Assembly: GCF_000717275.1 (NCBI RefSeq)
Contig: NZ_JNYV01000001.1
Span: 1 to 64,000, forward strand
DNA: 64,000 bases
Direction of reading: 5' to 3'
Source of the DNA: Kitasatospora arboriphila
GTDB taxonomy: Bacteria > Actinomycetota > Actinomycetes > Mycobacteriales > Mycobacteriaceae
Position 1 is the stretch's first letter; each line of letters begins with the position of its first letter. The notes under the pieces were generated by a model that saw only the letters and a program-made list of their open reading frames with translations, did not search any database and was not told the origin of the DNA. Of this stretch, positions 40,429-49,243 are shown piece after piece. Both the position numbers and the translations under genes were made by a program.

Positions 40429-41415
40429 ATGCGATTTGGATTGTTTGTGCCGCAGGGATGGCGTCTGGACCTCGTCGGGATCGACCCCGCCGACCAATGG
40501 CCGGTGATGCGTGATTTTGCGGTGCGCGCCGACAGCGGTCCGTGGGACTCGGTGTGGGTCTACGACCACTTCCACACGGTTCCAGCTCCCACCGACGAGG
40601 CCACCCACGAGGCGTGGACGTTGATGTCGGCGCTCGCAGCGTCCACGTCACGTGTTCGGCTGGGCCAGATGTGCACGGCGATGAGCTACCGAAATCCGGC
40701 ATATCTCGCGAAGGTGGCCGCGACGACCGATCTCATCTCGGGCGGACGGGTCGAGATGGGGATCGGCGGCGGCTGGTACGAGCACGAGTGGCGGGCCTAC
40801 GGCTATGGCTTCCCGTCGGCGGGGGAGCGACTGGGCCGGCTCGACGAGGGTGTGCAGATCATGCGGCAAGCGTGGAGCACAGGCTCGGCATCGCTCGATG
40901 GAAAGCACTATCAAGTCGATGGTGCAATCGTCCGTCCACTTCCTCTGCAGGAGGGCGGCATTCCTTTGTGGATCGCGGGTGGGGGCGAAAAGGTCACCTT
41001 GAAGATTGCCGCGAAGTACGCGCAGTACACGAACTTCGACGGCACCCCTGAAGGGTTCGTACGAAAGTCCGACATCTTGCGGACGCACTGCGCAGCCGTC
41101 GGCTCTGACTTCGATGCGATCGTCCGGTCTGCCAACTACAACGTCGCGATCGGTACCACCGAGACCGAGGTGGAACAGAGGTTGAGAACACTCAAAGATC
41201 GACTTACCCCGCACGTTGGCGCGGATGCGGCCGAGGGCGCCCTCGGAGCGTTTCGCGGACTACCAGGGGTGGGAACCCCTGAGCAGATCATCGAGAAACT
41301 GACCGTACTCAAGGGCCATGGTCTCTCCTACGGCATCTTCTACTTCCCTGAGGCTGCGTACGACCTTTCGGGAATCGAACTCTTCGAGAAGGAAGTCCTG
41401 CCCGCGCTCGCGTGA
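40429..41415 (+). CDS. luciferase-like (LLM) F420-dependent oxidoreductase
   Basis: 328 residues, bacterial luciferase-like TIM barrel: MRFGLFVPQGWRLDL, WDSVWVYDHFHTVP, VRLGQMCTAMSYRNPAYLAK and the flavin phosphate loop ISGGRVEMGIGGGWYEHEW. The close match to the F420-dependent TIGR03560-type subfamily supports F420 use, but this is inferred. Substrate unknown. ATG at 40429 with AGGG in front; the long frame upstream runs antisense over the NYN gene and is not coding. Confidence 0.88.
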   Translation: MRFGLFVPQGWRLDLVGIDPADQWPVMRDFAVRADSGPWDSVWVYDHFHTVPAPTDEATHEAWTLMSALAASTSRVRLGQMCTAMSYRNPAYLAKVAATTDLISGGRVEMGIGGGWYEHEWRAYGYGFPSAGERLGRLDEGVQIMRQAWSTGSASLDGKHYQVDGAIVRPLPLQEGGIPLWIAGGGEKVTLKIAAKYAQYTNFDGTPEGFVRKSDILRTHCAAVGSDFDAIVRSANYNVAIGTTETEVEQRLRTLKDRLTPHVGADAAEGALGAFRGLPGVGTPEQIIEKLTVLKGHGLSYGIFYFPEAAYDLSGIELFEKEVLPALA

Positions 41416-41430
41416 GAAAGCGTCGTCGAA

Positions 41431-42087
41431 TCACGACTCGGGGACGTCAGTGCCCAGATAGAAGGCCGTGGTCCTCATCTCGGCTGAACGCGCGGCATCC
41501 CGCGATGCACCCGCAGCAATATGCGCGTCTGCCCAACGACGACTGCTCTCGGACATGAACTGCCGGGCGGCATCGGTCTGGGCCCACTCGCTGGTCTCGG
41601 CCGGTGCATCGGCCCCGGTCTCGAGGTGCAGCGCAAGACCGAGCAGACCAAGGTCCCAGCCGATCCCGACCGCGCCCGGCCCGTACTGCGTCCACCGATC
41701 GGGGTCGATGTCGCCGGAGTGCTCGATGACAAGCCGCGACTTCTCCTCGGCGACTTCTTCGATCCGGACGGTCAGGTGGGTGATCTCATCGCCGTATTTC
41801 CAGGTGAGGGCGAAGCTGGTCGGGGGATCGCAGGTTTCGACGGTGCCGCTCGCATTTCCTTCGATGTGGTATTCGCCTCCCAGTACAAGATCGCCAGAGA
41901 CATTGCCGAACCACCGGGACAAGCGTTCTGCTGTGGTGCAGGCTTCCCAGAGATCGGCCACAGAGGTGTTGTACACCTGACTCAGGCGGGCTGATGTGCT
42001 GATCGTCGAGCCGTTGTCATCTGCGGTAACCGCCCTGTCCACACTGCTGAGTTGCTTTGCCGTATCGGGGAATTGGCCGTCGGTCAT
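41431..42087 (-). CDS. SRPBCC/AHSA1 domain protein
   Basis: 218 residues. A START-like fold is seen from about residue 30: ARLSQVYNTSVADLWEACTTAERLSRWFG, then LVLGGEYHIEGNASGTVETCD, FALTWKYGDEITHLTVRIEE. The C-terminal 60 residues (AQTDAARQFMSESSRRW) form extra helices. Its ATG overlaps the stop of the ArsR gene by four bases. Pairs of ArsR plus AHSA1 genes are common in actinobacteria; the function of the SRPBCC partner is not known. Confidence 0.86.
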   Translation of the reverse strand: MTDGQFPDTAKQLSSVDRAVTADDNGSTISTSARLSQVYNTSVADLWEACTTAERLSRWFGNVSGDLVLGGEYHIEGNASGTVETCDPPTSFALTWKYGDEITHLTVRIEEVAEEKSRLVIEHSGDIDPDRWTQYGPGAVGIGWDLGLLGLALHLETGADAPAETSEWAQTDAARQFMSESSRRWADAHIAAGASRDAARSAEMRTTAFYLGTDVPES

Positions 42088-42437
42088 GTCAGGTCCTCTC
42101 GGTGGATTGTTCCTTGCCGTGCGCGCTTACCACGGGCGATCTCGGTGTCCAGCGCGGCAAGTCTCGGCGTCCAGAAGCCGCGGAATGCTGCAAGCCATTC
42201 GTCGACAGCGCGTAACGGCTCGGCTTCTACCGCGTAAAGCCGGCGTGCCCCGTCGGGACGTACGGTCGCGTAACCGTTGTCGCGCAGGACGCGGAGATGC
42301 TGAGACACCGCCGGTTGGCTGATTCCGAACTCGCTGCCGATTGTCTGCGCCAGCTCGCCCGCTGACCGTTCGCCGTCTGCGAGCAGCTCGAGAAGTCTCC
42401 TTCTGACCGGGTCGCCGAGGATGTCGAGTGCGTGCAC
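42084..42437 (-). CDS. ArsR family winged-helix repressor
   Basis: 117 residues. HALDILGDPVRRRLLELLADGERSAGEL, then the recognition helix ISQPAVSQHLRVLRDNGYATV and the wing RPDGARRLYAVE. No metal-binding Cys pair is seen, so it belongs to the non-metal AHSA1-linked branch. GTG start at 42437. It is likely to regulate itself and the coupled SRPBCC gene. Confidence 0.88.
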   Translation of the reverse strand: MHALDILGDPVRRRLLELLADGERSAGELAQTIGSEFGISQPAVSQHLRVLRDNGYATVRPDGARRLYAVEAEPLRAVDEWLAAFRGFWTPRLAALDTEIARGKRARQGTIHREDLT

Positions 42438-42507
42438 TTCGACAATGTTTCACCGCCCGCTTATATAAGTCAAGGCGCAAATAATGGGCATGTACCGAGT
42501 AAGAGAA

Positions 42508-42532
42508 CGACCCGCCGGGACGCGGCGGGTCG
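42508..42532 (-). terminator. terminator for the 71-residue protein gene
   Basis: Perfect 9-bp stem CGACCCGCC / GGCGGGTCG with a 7-base loop. On the minus strand TTCTCTTACT follows, so the hairpin points at the gene ending at 42621. Confidence 0.7.
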
Positions 42533-42620
42533 AGTGTTGGGGTGGTTGTGAGGAACGGCCCGGTTCTGGACTGGAATCTTTCCCGTCGTTATGGTCGGCG
42601 ACCGGTATGAACCGGTCGTG

Positions 42621-42836
42621 TCAGCTTTGGAGTTCGCGCAAGAAGTCGTGGCACTTCTGGGCACGCTCAGAATCTTGAGCCATCACCTGCTCGAAGAACT
42701 CCGCGATGTCGTCACGGTCGGCGTTGCGGGCATCGCGCACGTATTGGCCGTAGTCGTGTCCTGCCTTGAGTGAGTGGTACTGCACCGAGATGAGATCGAA
42801 CGAAACGTCGTCGAATCCGGTTTGTCCTGCAGGCAT
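42621..42836 (-). CDS. small conserved helical protein
   Basis: 71 residues, MPAGQTGFDDVSFDLISVQY onward, all helical, with regularly spaced acidic and His residues (YHSLKAGHDYGQYVRDA, EFFEQVMAQDSERAQKCHDFL), a pattern like short ferritin-like or hemerythrin-like helices, but metal binding is only a guess. ATG at 42836 has GAGAGG seven bases upstream, which fixes the start; the open frame continues upstream without reason. Own terminator. Confidence 0.72.
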   Translation of the reverse strand: MPAGQTGFDDVSFDLISVQYHSLKAGHDYGQYVRDARNADRDDIAEFFEQVMAQDSERAQKCHDFLRELQS

Positions 42837-43166
42837 GTCGAACCTCTCATTCTTTGTGGTGATCCAGGACATAGGAAGGATTCCTCGGTCATCGCGTTTC
42901 AAACCTGTTTGTCTGGACTCACTTTGGTGATTCGGCAACAACGCCGCGCCCGGCTTTTCGGGAAGGGGAGCGGCACCTCGATCACAACCTTCTGGCCGCT
43001 GCCGAGATAGGGCGTGAGATATCGACGTCACGCCACAGCAGAGTGGTGGTGCGAGCGCTATCCCCAATTCGGTGTACAGATGCGATCAAAGGTATGTTCG
43101 GGCGAACACGAGACCTCACCACCCATCAGGCGCTGAACCGCCTCCCCGACGAAGAGGGCGCACAAC
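42837..43166. promoter_or_regulatory. 330-base divergent regulatory region before lsr2
   Basis: No gene seen. It lies between the 71-residue gene and lsr2, which are transcribed away from each other. It holds a 14-base perfect palindrome, TGTTCGGGCGAACA at 43095-43108, 59 bases before the lsr2 start. This is not the mycobacterial LexA box, whose half-sites face the other way. Confidence 0.5.
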
Positions 43167-43526
43167 ATGGCACGTAAGACCATCGAACAGATCACCGACG
43201 ACCTCGACGGTTCCGAACTCGACCCGTCGGAGGCGATCGTGGAAACGTTCACCGTCAACGGTGTCGAATACTCGCTTGATCTCGGCCCCAAGTCCGCCGA
43301 GAAGTTCGACAAAGACATGCAGAAGTGGATCGACAAGGCCACCAAGATCGGTGGTCGTCAGAGGCGGGCCACTCCGAAGCAGGCACCGGCCACCTCCGAA
43401 GTGCGCAGCGACAAGTCGCAGCTGGCCGCCATTCGTGAATGGGCACGCGAAAACGGTTACGAGGTCTCCGACCGCGGCCGTATCCCCAATGCCATCGTCG
43501 AGGCATTCAACGCGGCTCACTCCTGA
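43167..43526 (+). CDS. lsr2: Lsr2 nucleoid-associated protein
   Basis: H-NS-like xenogeneic silencer that binds AT-rich DNA. The N-terminal dimerisation/oligomerisation half has [20 protein letters not shown] and the C-terminal DNA-binding domain has [21 protein letters not shown] with the AT-hook-like Arg-Gly-Arg. 119 residues, normal. The linker is Arg/Thr/Pro-rich. Mycobacteriales often have several copies; this may be one of them. Such a protein may silence the AT-richer segment at 20.8-28 kb. Confidence 0.95.
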   Translation: MARKTIEQITDDLDGSELDPSEAIVETFTVNGVEYSLDLGPKSAEKFDKDMQKWIDKATKIGGRQRRATPKQAPATSEVRSDKSQLAAIREWARENGYEVSDRGRIPNAIVEAFNAAHS

Positions 43527-43691
43527 CGCACTGGCGGTGACTTCTCCGCACGTCGGCTCAGGGCGCGGCGTGGAGGGTTATCTGGCGGATCGATTCTCTG
43601 CGCGACGTGGACGGATGATGTTGTCCGCATTCGCGTAAGCGACCGTTTGCGTAGTGTGAGCGACATTGCCTTCCTCGGTAGGAGCTCAGAC

Positions 43692-45239
43692 ATGGCAGAC
43701 GACGAGAACGTGGTGACAACCACCAGTGGGCCGGTTCGGGGCCTGGACGACGGGATCACCAAGTCGTGGCGGGGTATCCGCTATGCGGCGCCACCCACGG
43801 GCGAGCGGCGTTGGCGGGCGCCGGTGCCACCGGAACCTTGGGCCGATGTCGTCGACGCGACAACGTTCGGTCCGGTGGCGCCGCAACCGAACAACCCGGT
43901 CATCACACTGGGCCCCGGCGCCGTCAAGGACGAGGATTGCCTGAGCCTCAACGTCTGGTCGGCGTCAGTGGTCACTCCGGAGGACCCGCGGCCGGTGATG
44001 GTCTGGATCCACGGGGGCGCATACGTTTTCGGCACGTCGAGCCAGCCGCTGTACGACGGGCGCGCGCTTGTTTCCGATGGCGACGTCGTGTTGGTGACGG
44101 TGAACTACAGACTCGGCGCGCTGGGCTTTCTTGATCTGTCGTCGTTCAGTACCGATCAGCACGTTTTCGACACCAACCTTGCGCTGCGAGACGTGATCCT
44201 CGCGTTGCAGTGGGTTCAGGACAATATCGCCGGCTTCGGCGGAGACCCGGAACGGGTGACCCTTTTCGGGGAATCAGCAGGCGGGGGCATCGTCACGACA
44301 CTCCTGACCGTACCGGCCGCGGCGGGCTTGTTCTCTCGTGCAATCGCGCAGAGCTCGCCGGCGACCTCGGTGTACGACAGCGCCAGGGCGCAACGCGCCG
44401 CCGGCATCTTTCTCGACAAGGTCGGAATCGAACCCGATGACGTGGCGGCACTCTACGACATACCGGTTGACCGCCTGGTGTCGGCAGGACTCGAACTGTT
44501 CGGTGATGTGCCCGCCGCAACACCCGGCACATTGGCGTTCGCGCCGGTGGTCGACAAGGATCTGCTGCCTGACTATCCCTTGGCGGCGACCCGGGCCGGG
44601 CGCTCACACCCCGTTCCCCTGATCATCGGTACCAATAAGGACGAAGCGGCACTGTTCAAGTGGATGAAGTCACCGCTGATGCCGATCACGCCGGATGCGA
44701 TTCGCGCGATGTTCGCCGAGATCGCGGCCGAACAGCCGGAACTGAAACTGCCGAGTGAGGCCGAGATCGGTTCGGCCTACTCGGGTTTGAAGATGAAGGC
44801 AGCCGGGCTCGCTGTTGCCCGCGACGTCGGTTTTCGGATGCCGACCATCTGGCTCGCCGAAGCGCACAGTGCGGTCGCGCCGGTGTATCTCTACCGGTTC
44901 GACTGGGCCACACCGATGCTGCGGGCCTTGCGGGTCGGGGCCACCCATGCCACCGAATTGCCGTATGTCTGGGGCAACCTGGTGGCCGGTCGCAAGGACA
45001 TCACGTTCAAACTCGGTGGCCTGAAAGTGGGGAAGGCGCTCTCTGCCCGTCTCCAGAATCGATGGGTGAACTTCGCCGTGGACGGTCATCCCGGCGGACT
45101 ACCGGGCGACCCGGAATGGCCTCCTTACGTACCGGATCAGCGTGCGACCCTGGTGATCGACCGGCAAGACAAAGTGGTCGATGACCTCGACCGGGATCTG
45201 CGAGCGGCGTGGGGTACCGAGGTGCTCAACTTCCTCTAG
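43692..45239 (+). CDS. type B carboxylesterase
   Basis: 515 residues. Family signatures: SEDCLSLNVWS-like EDCLSLNVWSASVV, oxyanion HGGAYVFGTSS, the nucleophile Ser in LFGESAGGG, the acid residue in GTNKDEAALF and the His region GATHATELPYVWG. No signal peptide. ATG at 43692 with AGGAG seven bases before. It hydrolyses carboxylic esters, substrate unknown. Converges with the HAD gene, sharing four bases at the stops. Confidence 0.92.
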   Translation: MADDENVVTTTSGPVRGLDDGITKSWRGIRYAAPPTGERRWRAPVPPEPWADVVDATTFGPVAPQPNNPVITLGPGAVKDEDCLSLNVWSASVVTPEDPRPVMVWIHGGAYVFGTSSQPLYDGRALVSDGDVVLVTVNYRLGALGFLDLSSFSTDQHVFDTNLALRDVILALQWVQDNIAGFGGDPERVTLFGESAGGGIVTTLLTVPAAAGLFSRAIAQSSPATSVYDSARAQRAAGIFLDKVGIEPDDVAALYDIPVDRLVSAGLELFGDVPAATPGTLAFAPVVDKDLLPDYPLAATRAGRSHPVPLIIGTNKDEAALFKWMKSPLMPITPDAIRAMFAEIAAEQPELKLPSEAEIGSAYSGLKMKAAGLAVARDVGFRMPTIWLAEAHSAVAPVYLYRFDWATPMLRALRVGATHATELPYVWGNLVAGRKDITFKLGGLKVGKALSARLQNRWVNFAVDGHPGGLPGDPEWPPYVPDQRATLVIDRQDKVVDDLDRDLRAAWGTEVLNFL

Positions 45240-46063
45240 CCGGCGTCACCGGCGGCATCGACGAGGACTTCGAGATACTTGGCCACCCCGTCGTCGTCGT
45301 TGGTCGCCAGGATGTGATCGGCAACTGCGAGGGCGTCGGGTGAGCCGTTCGCCGGACACAGCGCCAGGCCGGCCCATTCGAGCATCGGCAGATCGTTGAT
45401 CGCGTCTCCGCAGGCCGCGACCTCGGTCGGTTCGATGCCCCACGCGTCACACAGCCGGGCGAGTCCACTGGCCTTGGAGACGCCTTCGGCGGCCATCTCC
45501 ACGTAGGGCGCGCCGGAATGGGTGGGGGTCACGCCAGAAATCCCGGCCTGCGCCACTCGCCGGAAGAGGTCGACGCTCGGGATGTGAGCATGGCGCGCAA
45601 CGACTTTGACGATCGGTTCGTCGTCCAACGAGGTCCTGTCGCTCATCTCCATGGTCAGGGGATCACGATGGTGGTCGGCATAGACACAGAGTGCGGCGTA
45701 GGCCGGGTCGGCGATGAATCGAGTCGGGCCGACCACGGCGAACACGGTGCCGGGAAAGAGGGTCCGCACCTGTTCGATTGCCGTACCGGCGACGTCCGGT
45801 GCCATCGCCTGCACGTCGACGATGGTGGCCTCGCCATCGGTGAGGTCGATCAACACGGCGCCGTTCGCAGCCACGGCGTAACCGCGAAAGCCACTGTCGA
45901 CAGCAAGGTTGCGGACCGAATGTTGCGCTCTGGCGGTCGCCCACACCACTCGGATACCTGCTGTAGCGGCGGCGGCCATGGCCGCCGCCGATCGTTCACT
46001 GATCGTTCGTCGAGACGTCAGCAAGGTGCCGTCGAGGTCGGTTGCCAGCAGCCGGATACTCAC
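45236..46063 (-). CDS. Cof-type HAD hydrolase (HAD-IIB)
   Basis: 275 residues. Motif I LLATDLDGTLLTSRRTISER, motif II VVWATARAQ, motif III Lys near KASGLARL and motif IV ACGDAINDLPMLEWAG. The C2B cap between them gives the Cof subfamily, sugar-phosphate or cofactor phosphatases. GTG at 46063 is chosen because VSIRLLATDLDGT is the usual N-terminus; the frame extends upstream to 46177 without support. Confidence 0.9.
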   Translation of the reverse strand: MSIRLLATDLDGTLLTSRRTISERSAAAMAAAATAGIRVVWATARAQHSVRNLAVDSGFRGYAVAANGAVLIDLTDGEATIVDVQAMAPDVAGTAIEQVRTLFPGTVFAVVGPTRFIADPAYAALCVYADHHRDPLTMEMSDRTSLDDEPIVKVVARHAHIPSVDLFRRVAQAGISGVTPTHSGAPYVEMAAEGVSKASGLARLCDAWGIEPTEVAACGDAINDLPMLEWAGLALCPANGSPDALAVADHILATNDDDGVAKYLEVLVDAAGDAG

Positions 46064-46231
46064 ACGAGCATGATGCCAAGCGGTGGTGCGGCCCGGTGCA
46101 CGAGATGGCGGTTCAGGCAGTTGGCCAGGTCGTAGCCCGAGTGCTGCGGCCAATTCAAAATGGAGCATCTCCGACACCGTTTGGCGGTGCGGGCCCTCTG
46201 CCCGCTGTAACGTCTGCGCTGGAGGCCCGCC

Positions 46232-47000
46232 ATGATCCTGGAGTACATCCGGTACCGCATCGACGAATCATCAGCTGCCGAGTTCGAGGCTGCGTACGCC
46301 CGCGCCGCCGACGCCATGCACAAGTCCGAGCACTGCATCGACTTTGAGTTGTCGCGAGCAGTCGAAAAGCCCGACAACTACATCCTGCGCATCACATGGG
46401 ACTCCCTGGACGGACATCTGACAGGTTTTCGTGGCAGTGAACTGTTCCGGGCGTTCTTCGCCGAGGTAAAGAACTACGTGGGCGCCATCGACGAGATGCA
46501 GCACTACGAACTGACCAGCGTGACCGGTACCGGCTCGGGCGCCGACGTCCCGCCCACCCTGTTCGAATGGGCGGGCGGGGCAGAAGCGTTCGACAAGCTT
46601 TCACTCGTTTCTACGAACTGGTCCCGCAAGACGAATTGTTGGCGCCGATGTTCGCCGGGATGGATGCGCACCACGCGCAACATGTCGCCTCGTGGGTGGG
46701 CGAGGTATTCGGTGGCCCTGCCGAATACACCGCGCACGGCGGCGGCTACGAGAACATGCTCGCCCATCACGTCGGTAAGGCGATCACGCCCACGCAACGC
46801 CGGCGCTGGGTGGACCTACTGCTCGACGCAGCGGACGAAGTGGGCCTGCCCGGCGATCCGGAGTTCAGGTCGGCCTTTGTCGCCTACCTCGAGTGGGGCA
46901 CCCGCATCGCGGTGGGAAACTCCCAGCCGGCGCCACGCCGATGCCCCATGCCCCGGTGCCACGTTGGGGCTGGGGTATGGCGCCTCCCTGGCAAGGTTGA
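46232..47000 (+). pseudogene. frameshifted antibiotic-biosynthesis-monooxygenase / group II truncated haemoglobin fusion gene
   Basis: Frame 1 (46232 on) encodes an ABM-type ferredoxin-like domain (MILEYIRYRIDESSAAEFEA ... DNYILRITWDSLDGHL) and the globin start PTLFEWAGGAEAFDKL. At about 46600 the reading shifts: FTRFYELVPQDELLAPMF, HHAQHVASWVGEVFGGPA, YENMLAHHVGKAITPTQRRR and YLEWGTRIAVGNSQP continue one frame earlier. At about 46928 a second shift is needed to read MPHAPVPRWGWGMAPPWQG and stop at 46998-47000. Two single-base losses thus break a well-conserved two-domain protein. Either it is a recent pseudogene or the two sites are sequencing errors. The intact fusion is known in actinobacteria. 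Confidence 0.82.
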
Positions 47001-47035
47001 ACGGTCCTGTCCGAAGCAATCGATACCGTTGACGG

Positions 47036-48556
47036 ATGCACCTCGAAGACGTCGTGACCACCAGCGCGGCGGTCGCCGCGACTCGTTCGCGGAAAGCGAA
47101 GACCCTCGCCATCGCAGATCTGTTGCGCGGCGCCGCACCGCAGGACGTACGCGCTGTGGTCGCATGGCTGTCAGGCGAGACGCTGCAAGGCCGACTCGGC
47201 ATCGGTTGGCGCACGCTCTCTGGGGCCCGGGTACACGCGGCCGCGGGCCCGACGTGGACGGTTGCAGAGGTCGACAACCTGCTCGACGAGCTGGCCGTGA
47301 CCTCCGGTGCCGGCTCGGTCAAACTTCGAAAGGAGTTGCTGGGCACCTTGTTCGAGAGGGCGACATCAGGTGAACAAGACTTCCTCATCCGGCTGCTCAC
47401 CGGGGAGGTACGCCAGGGAGCGCTGGAAGGCGTGATGACCGAGGCGATCGCTACGGCCTCCGATCTGCCGGTTGACGTTGTGAGGCGGGCGTTCATGCTG
47501 TCGGGCAGCCTTGCCGAGACCGCGGCCGCGGCAATGGGTGGCGGCGCAGCCGCCCTTCAGTCATTCGGTTTGGAGGTCGGCCGGCCGGTGCGGCCGATGC
47601 TTGCCTCGCCCGCGAAGTCGCTCTTCGAGGCACATTCGGCGTCAGGTGGGAACGTGAGCGTGGAGTACAAGCTCGATGGTGCTCGAATCCAGGTACATCG
47701 CAGCGGCGATGACGTGGCGATCTTCACGCGAACACTCAACGACATCACCGAACGGGTACCCGAGCTCGTGCAGTTGGTGCGTGACCTGCCGTGTGAGTCG
47801 GTGGTTCTGGACGGGGAGACACTGGCGCTCGCCGACTCGGGCCGACCCCGGCCGTTCCAGGAGACGATGAGCAGGTTCGGCGCCAGTTCGCAGCGCGATT
47901 TGTTGCTGCAGCCGTATTTCTTCGACTGCCTGCATCTCGACGGTGAAGACCTGCTCGACCGGCCGCTGTCCGACCGGATAGGTGTACTCGATCGCCTTGC
48001 GCCCCAGCATCGGATTCCGGCGCTACGATCTCCGACTGTCGAAGAGACCGAGGCCCATCTCGATGCTGCGCTCGCCGCCGGTCATGAAGGAATCATGATC
48101 AAAGCCCTCGACTCGACGTACGCGGCGGGCAGGCGGGGCAAGTCGTGGCAGAAGGTCAAGCCGGAGCACACGCTCGATCTCATCGTATTGGGTGCCGAAT
48201 GGGGCTACGGCCGTCGGACGGGCTACCTCTCCAATCTGCACCTCGGCGCTCGCGATCCGGATGGCGGCGATCCGATCATGGTCGGTAAGACGTTCAAAGG
48301 ACTCACCGATGAGTTGTTGCGCTGGCAGACAGAAGAGTTCCCGAAGGTCGAGCGGAATCGAGACCAGCACACGGTGTATCTGCACCCGCAGATCGTGGTG
48401 GAGATCGAGTTGGATGGTGTGCAGGTGAGCACTCGATATCCCGGCGGTGTCGCGTTGCGGTTCGCCCGTGTCTTGCGGTACCGCCCGGACAAGACCGCCG
48501 CGATGGCCGACACCATCGAGGCGGTCCGTGCGTTGCTGCCAGGGGACGGGAACTGA
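47036..48556 (+). CDS. ligB: ATP-dependent DNA ligase (LigB type)
   Basis: 506 residues, the length of mycobacterial LigB (Rv3062). The N-terminal DNA-binding domain (about 1-190) has KLRKELLGTLFERATSGEQD. The adenylation Lys is in VEYKLDGARIQVH (about residue 212). Other nucleotidyl transferase motifs: FTRTLNDITERVPE, VVLDGETLAL, EGIMIKALDSTY, SWQKVKPEHTLDLIVLGAEWG. An OB-fold C-terminus ends RVLRYRPDKTAAMADTIE. ATG at 47036. Accessory to the NAD-dependent LigA; exact repair role unclear. Confidence 0.93.
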   Translation: MHLEDVVTTSAAVAATRSRKAKTLAIADLLRGAAPQDVRAVVAWLSGETLQGRLGIGWRTLSGARVHAAAGPTWTVAEVDNLLDELAVTSGAGSVKLRKELLGTLFERATSGEQDFLIRLLTGEVRQGALEGVMTEAIATASDLPVDVVRRAFMLSGSLAETAAAAMGGGAAALQSFGLEVGRPVRPMLASPAKSLFEAHSASGGNVSVEYKLDGARIQVHRSGDDVAIFTRTLNDITERVPELVQLVRDLPCESVVLDGETLALADSGRPRPFQETMSRFGASSQRDLLLQPYFFDCLHLDGEDLLDRPLSDRIGVLDRLAPQHRIPALRSPTVEETEAHLDAALAAGHEGIMIKALDSTYAAGRRGKSWQKVKPEHTLDLIVLGAEWGYGRRTGYLSNLHLGARDPDGGDPIMVGKTFKGLTDELLRWQTEEFPKVERNRDQHTVYLHPQIVVEIELDGVQVSTRYPGGVALRFARVLRYRPDKTAAMADTIEAVRALLPGDGN

Positions 48557-49201
48557 CTAGCTCAGCGGCTGCTCGGCGAGTTGTCGGACACGTGATTCCG
48601 ACTTGCGTCGGGCCTCGGTGGCCTCCGTTGATCTCGAGTCGAGATCTGGGATGCGACCTACCAGTGTGAGGTCGTCGGTGACAACCTCGACCTGCATCCC
48701 CAGTGCTTTACCGAGGACCTGGGTCAGCGGCGGAATTGTGTGGTCGAGTAATTCCTCGGACGTGCCGGGCGTGTACACGAGTCCCCGTGAGGAGACGACC
48801 ACCACCGTCTTACCCGCGAACGGTTGGTCTGGAGTGTCGAAAGGTGCTGTGGTGCCCAGTACATGAATGTGGTCGATCCACGCCTTCAAAGTGGAGGGTA
48901 AGGACCAGTTGTACATCGGCGCACCCACAACCACCACGTCGGCGGCAATCACTTCGTTGATCAGTTGCCGCTGCAGGGCCTCCGACTCGGCACTGGGCTT
49001 CTCTGTGGCCGACCGCAGCCTCTGGGCGTAATGCAGGCCTGCGTCGGAAAGATGTGGGATGGGGTCGCGATGGAGATCGCGGTAGGTGACCGTTCTCGTC
49101 GAGTCGGCCGCGAGCCACGTCTGTGCGAACAGGTGGGTCAATTCGCGAGAGCGGGACGTGTGGAGGTCGGCGGACGAATCGAGGTGCAGTAGGTGGGCCA
49201 T
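48557..49201 (-). CDS. FMN-dependent NADH-azoreductase (AzoR family)
   Basis: 214 residues, flavodoxin-like. [20 protein letters not shown] binds the FMN phosphate, [22 protein letters not shown] is the family signature around the isoalloxazine ring and [11 protein letters not shown] follows. Reduces quinones and azo compounds with NAD(P)H. Its stop abuts the ligase stop (no base between), a tight convergent end. Confidence 0.9.
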   Translation of the reverse strand: MAHLLHLDSSADLHTSRSRELTHLFAQTWLAADSTRTVTYRDLHRDPIPHLSDAGLHYAQRLRSATEKPSAESEALQRQLINEVIAADVVVVGAPMYNWSLPSTLKAWIDHIHVLGTTAPFDTPDQPFAGKTVVVVSSRGLVYTPGTSEELLDHTIPPLTQVLGKALGMQVEVVTDDLTLVGRIPDLDSRSTEATEARRKSESRVRQLAEQPLS

Positions 49202-49243
49202 GGTCTCATTCTGCCCACATCGGCCAAACCGGTCAGATGTGTG

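Noticed and set aside
43095..43108. LexA (SOS) box before lsr2
   Set aside because: The mycobacterial box is CGAAC facing GTTCG with four bases between; here the half-sites are in the opposite order with two bases between.
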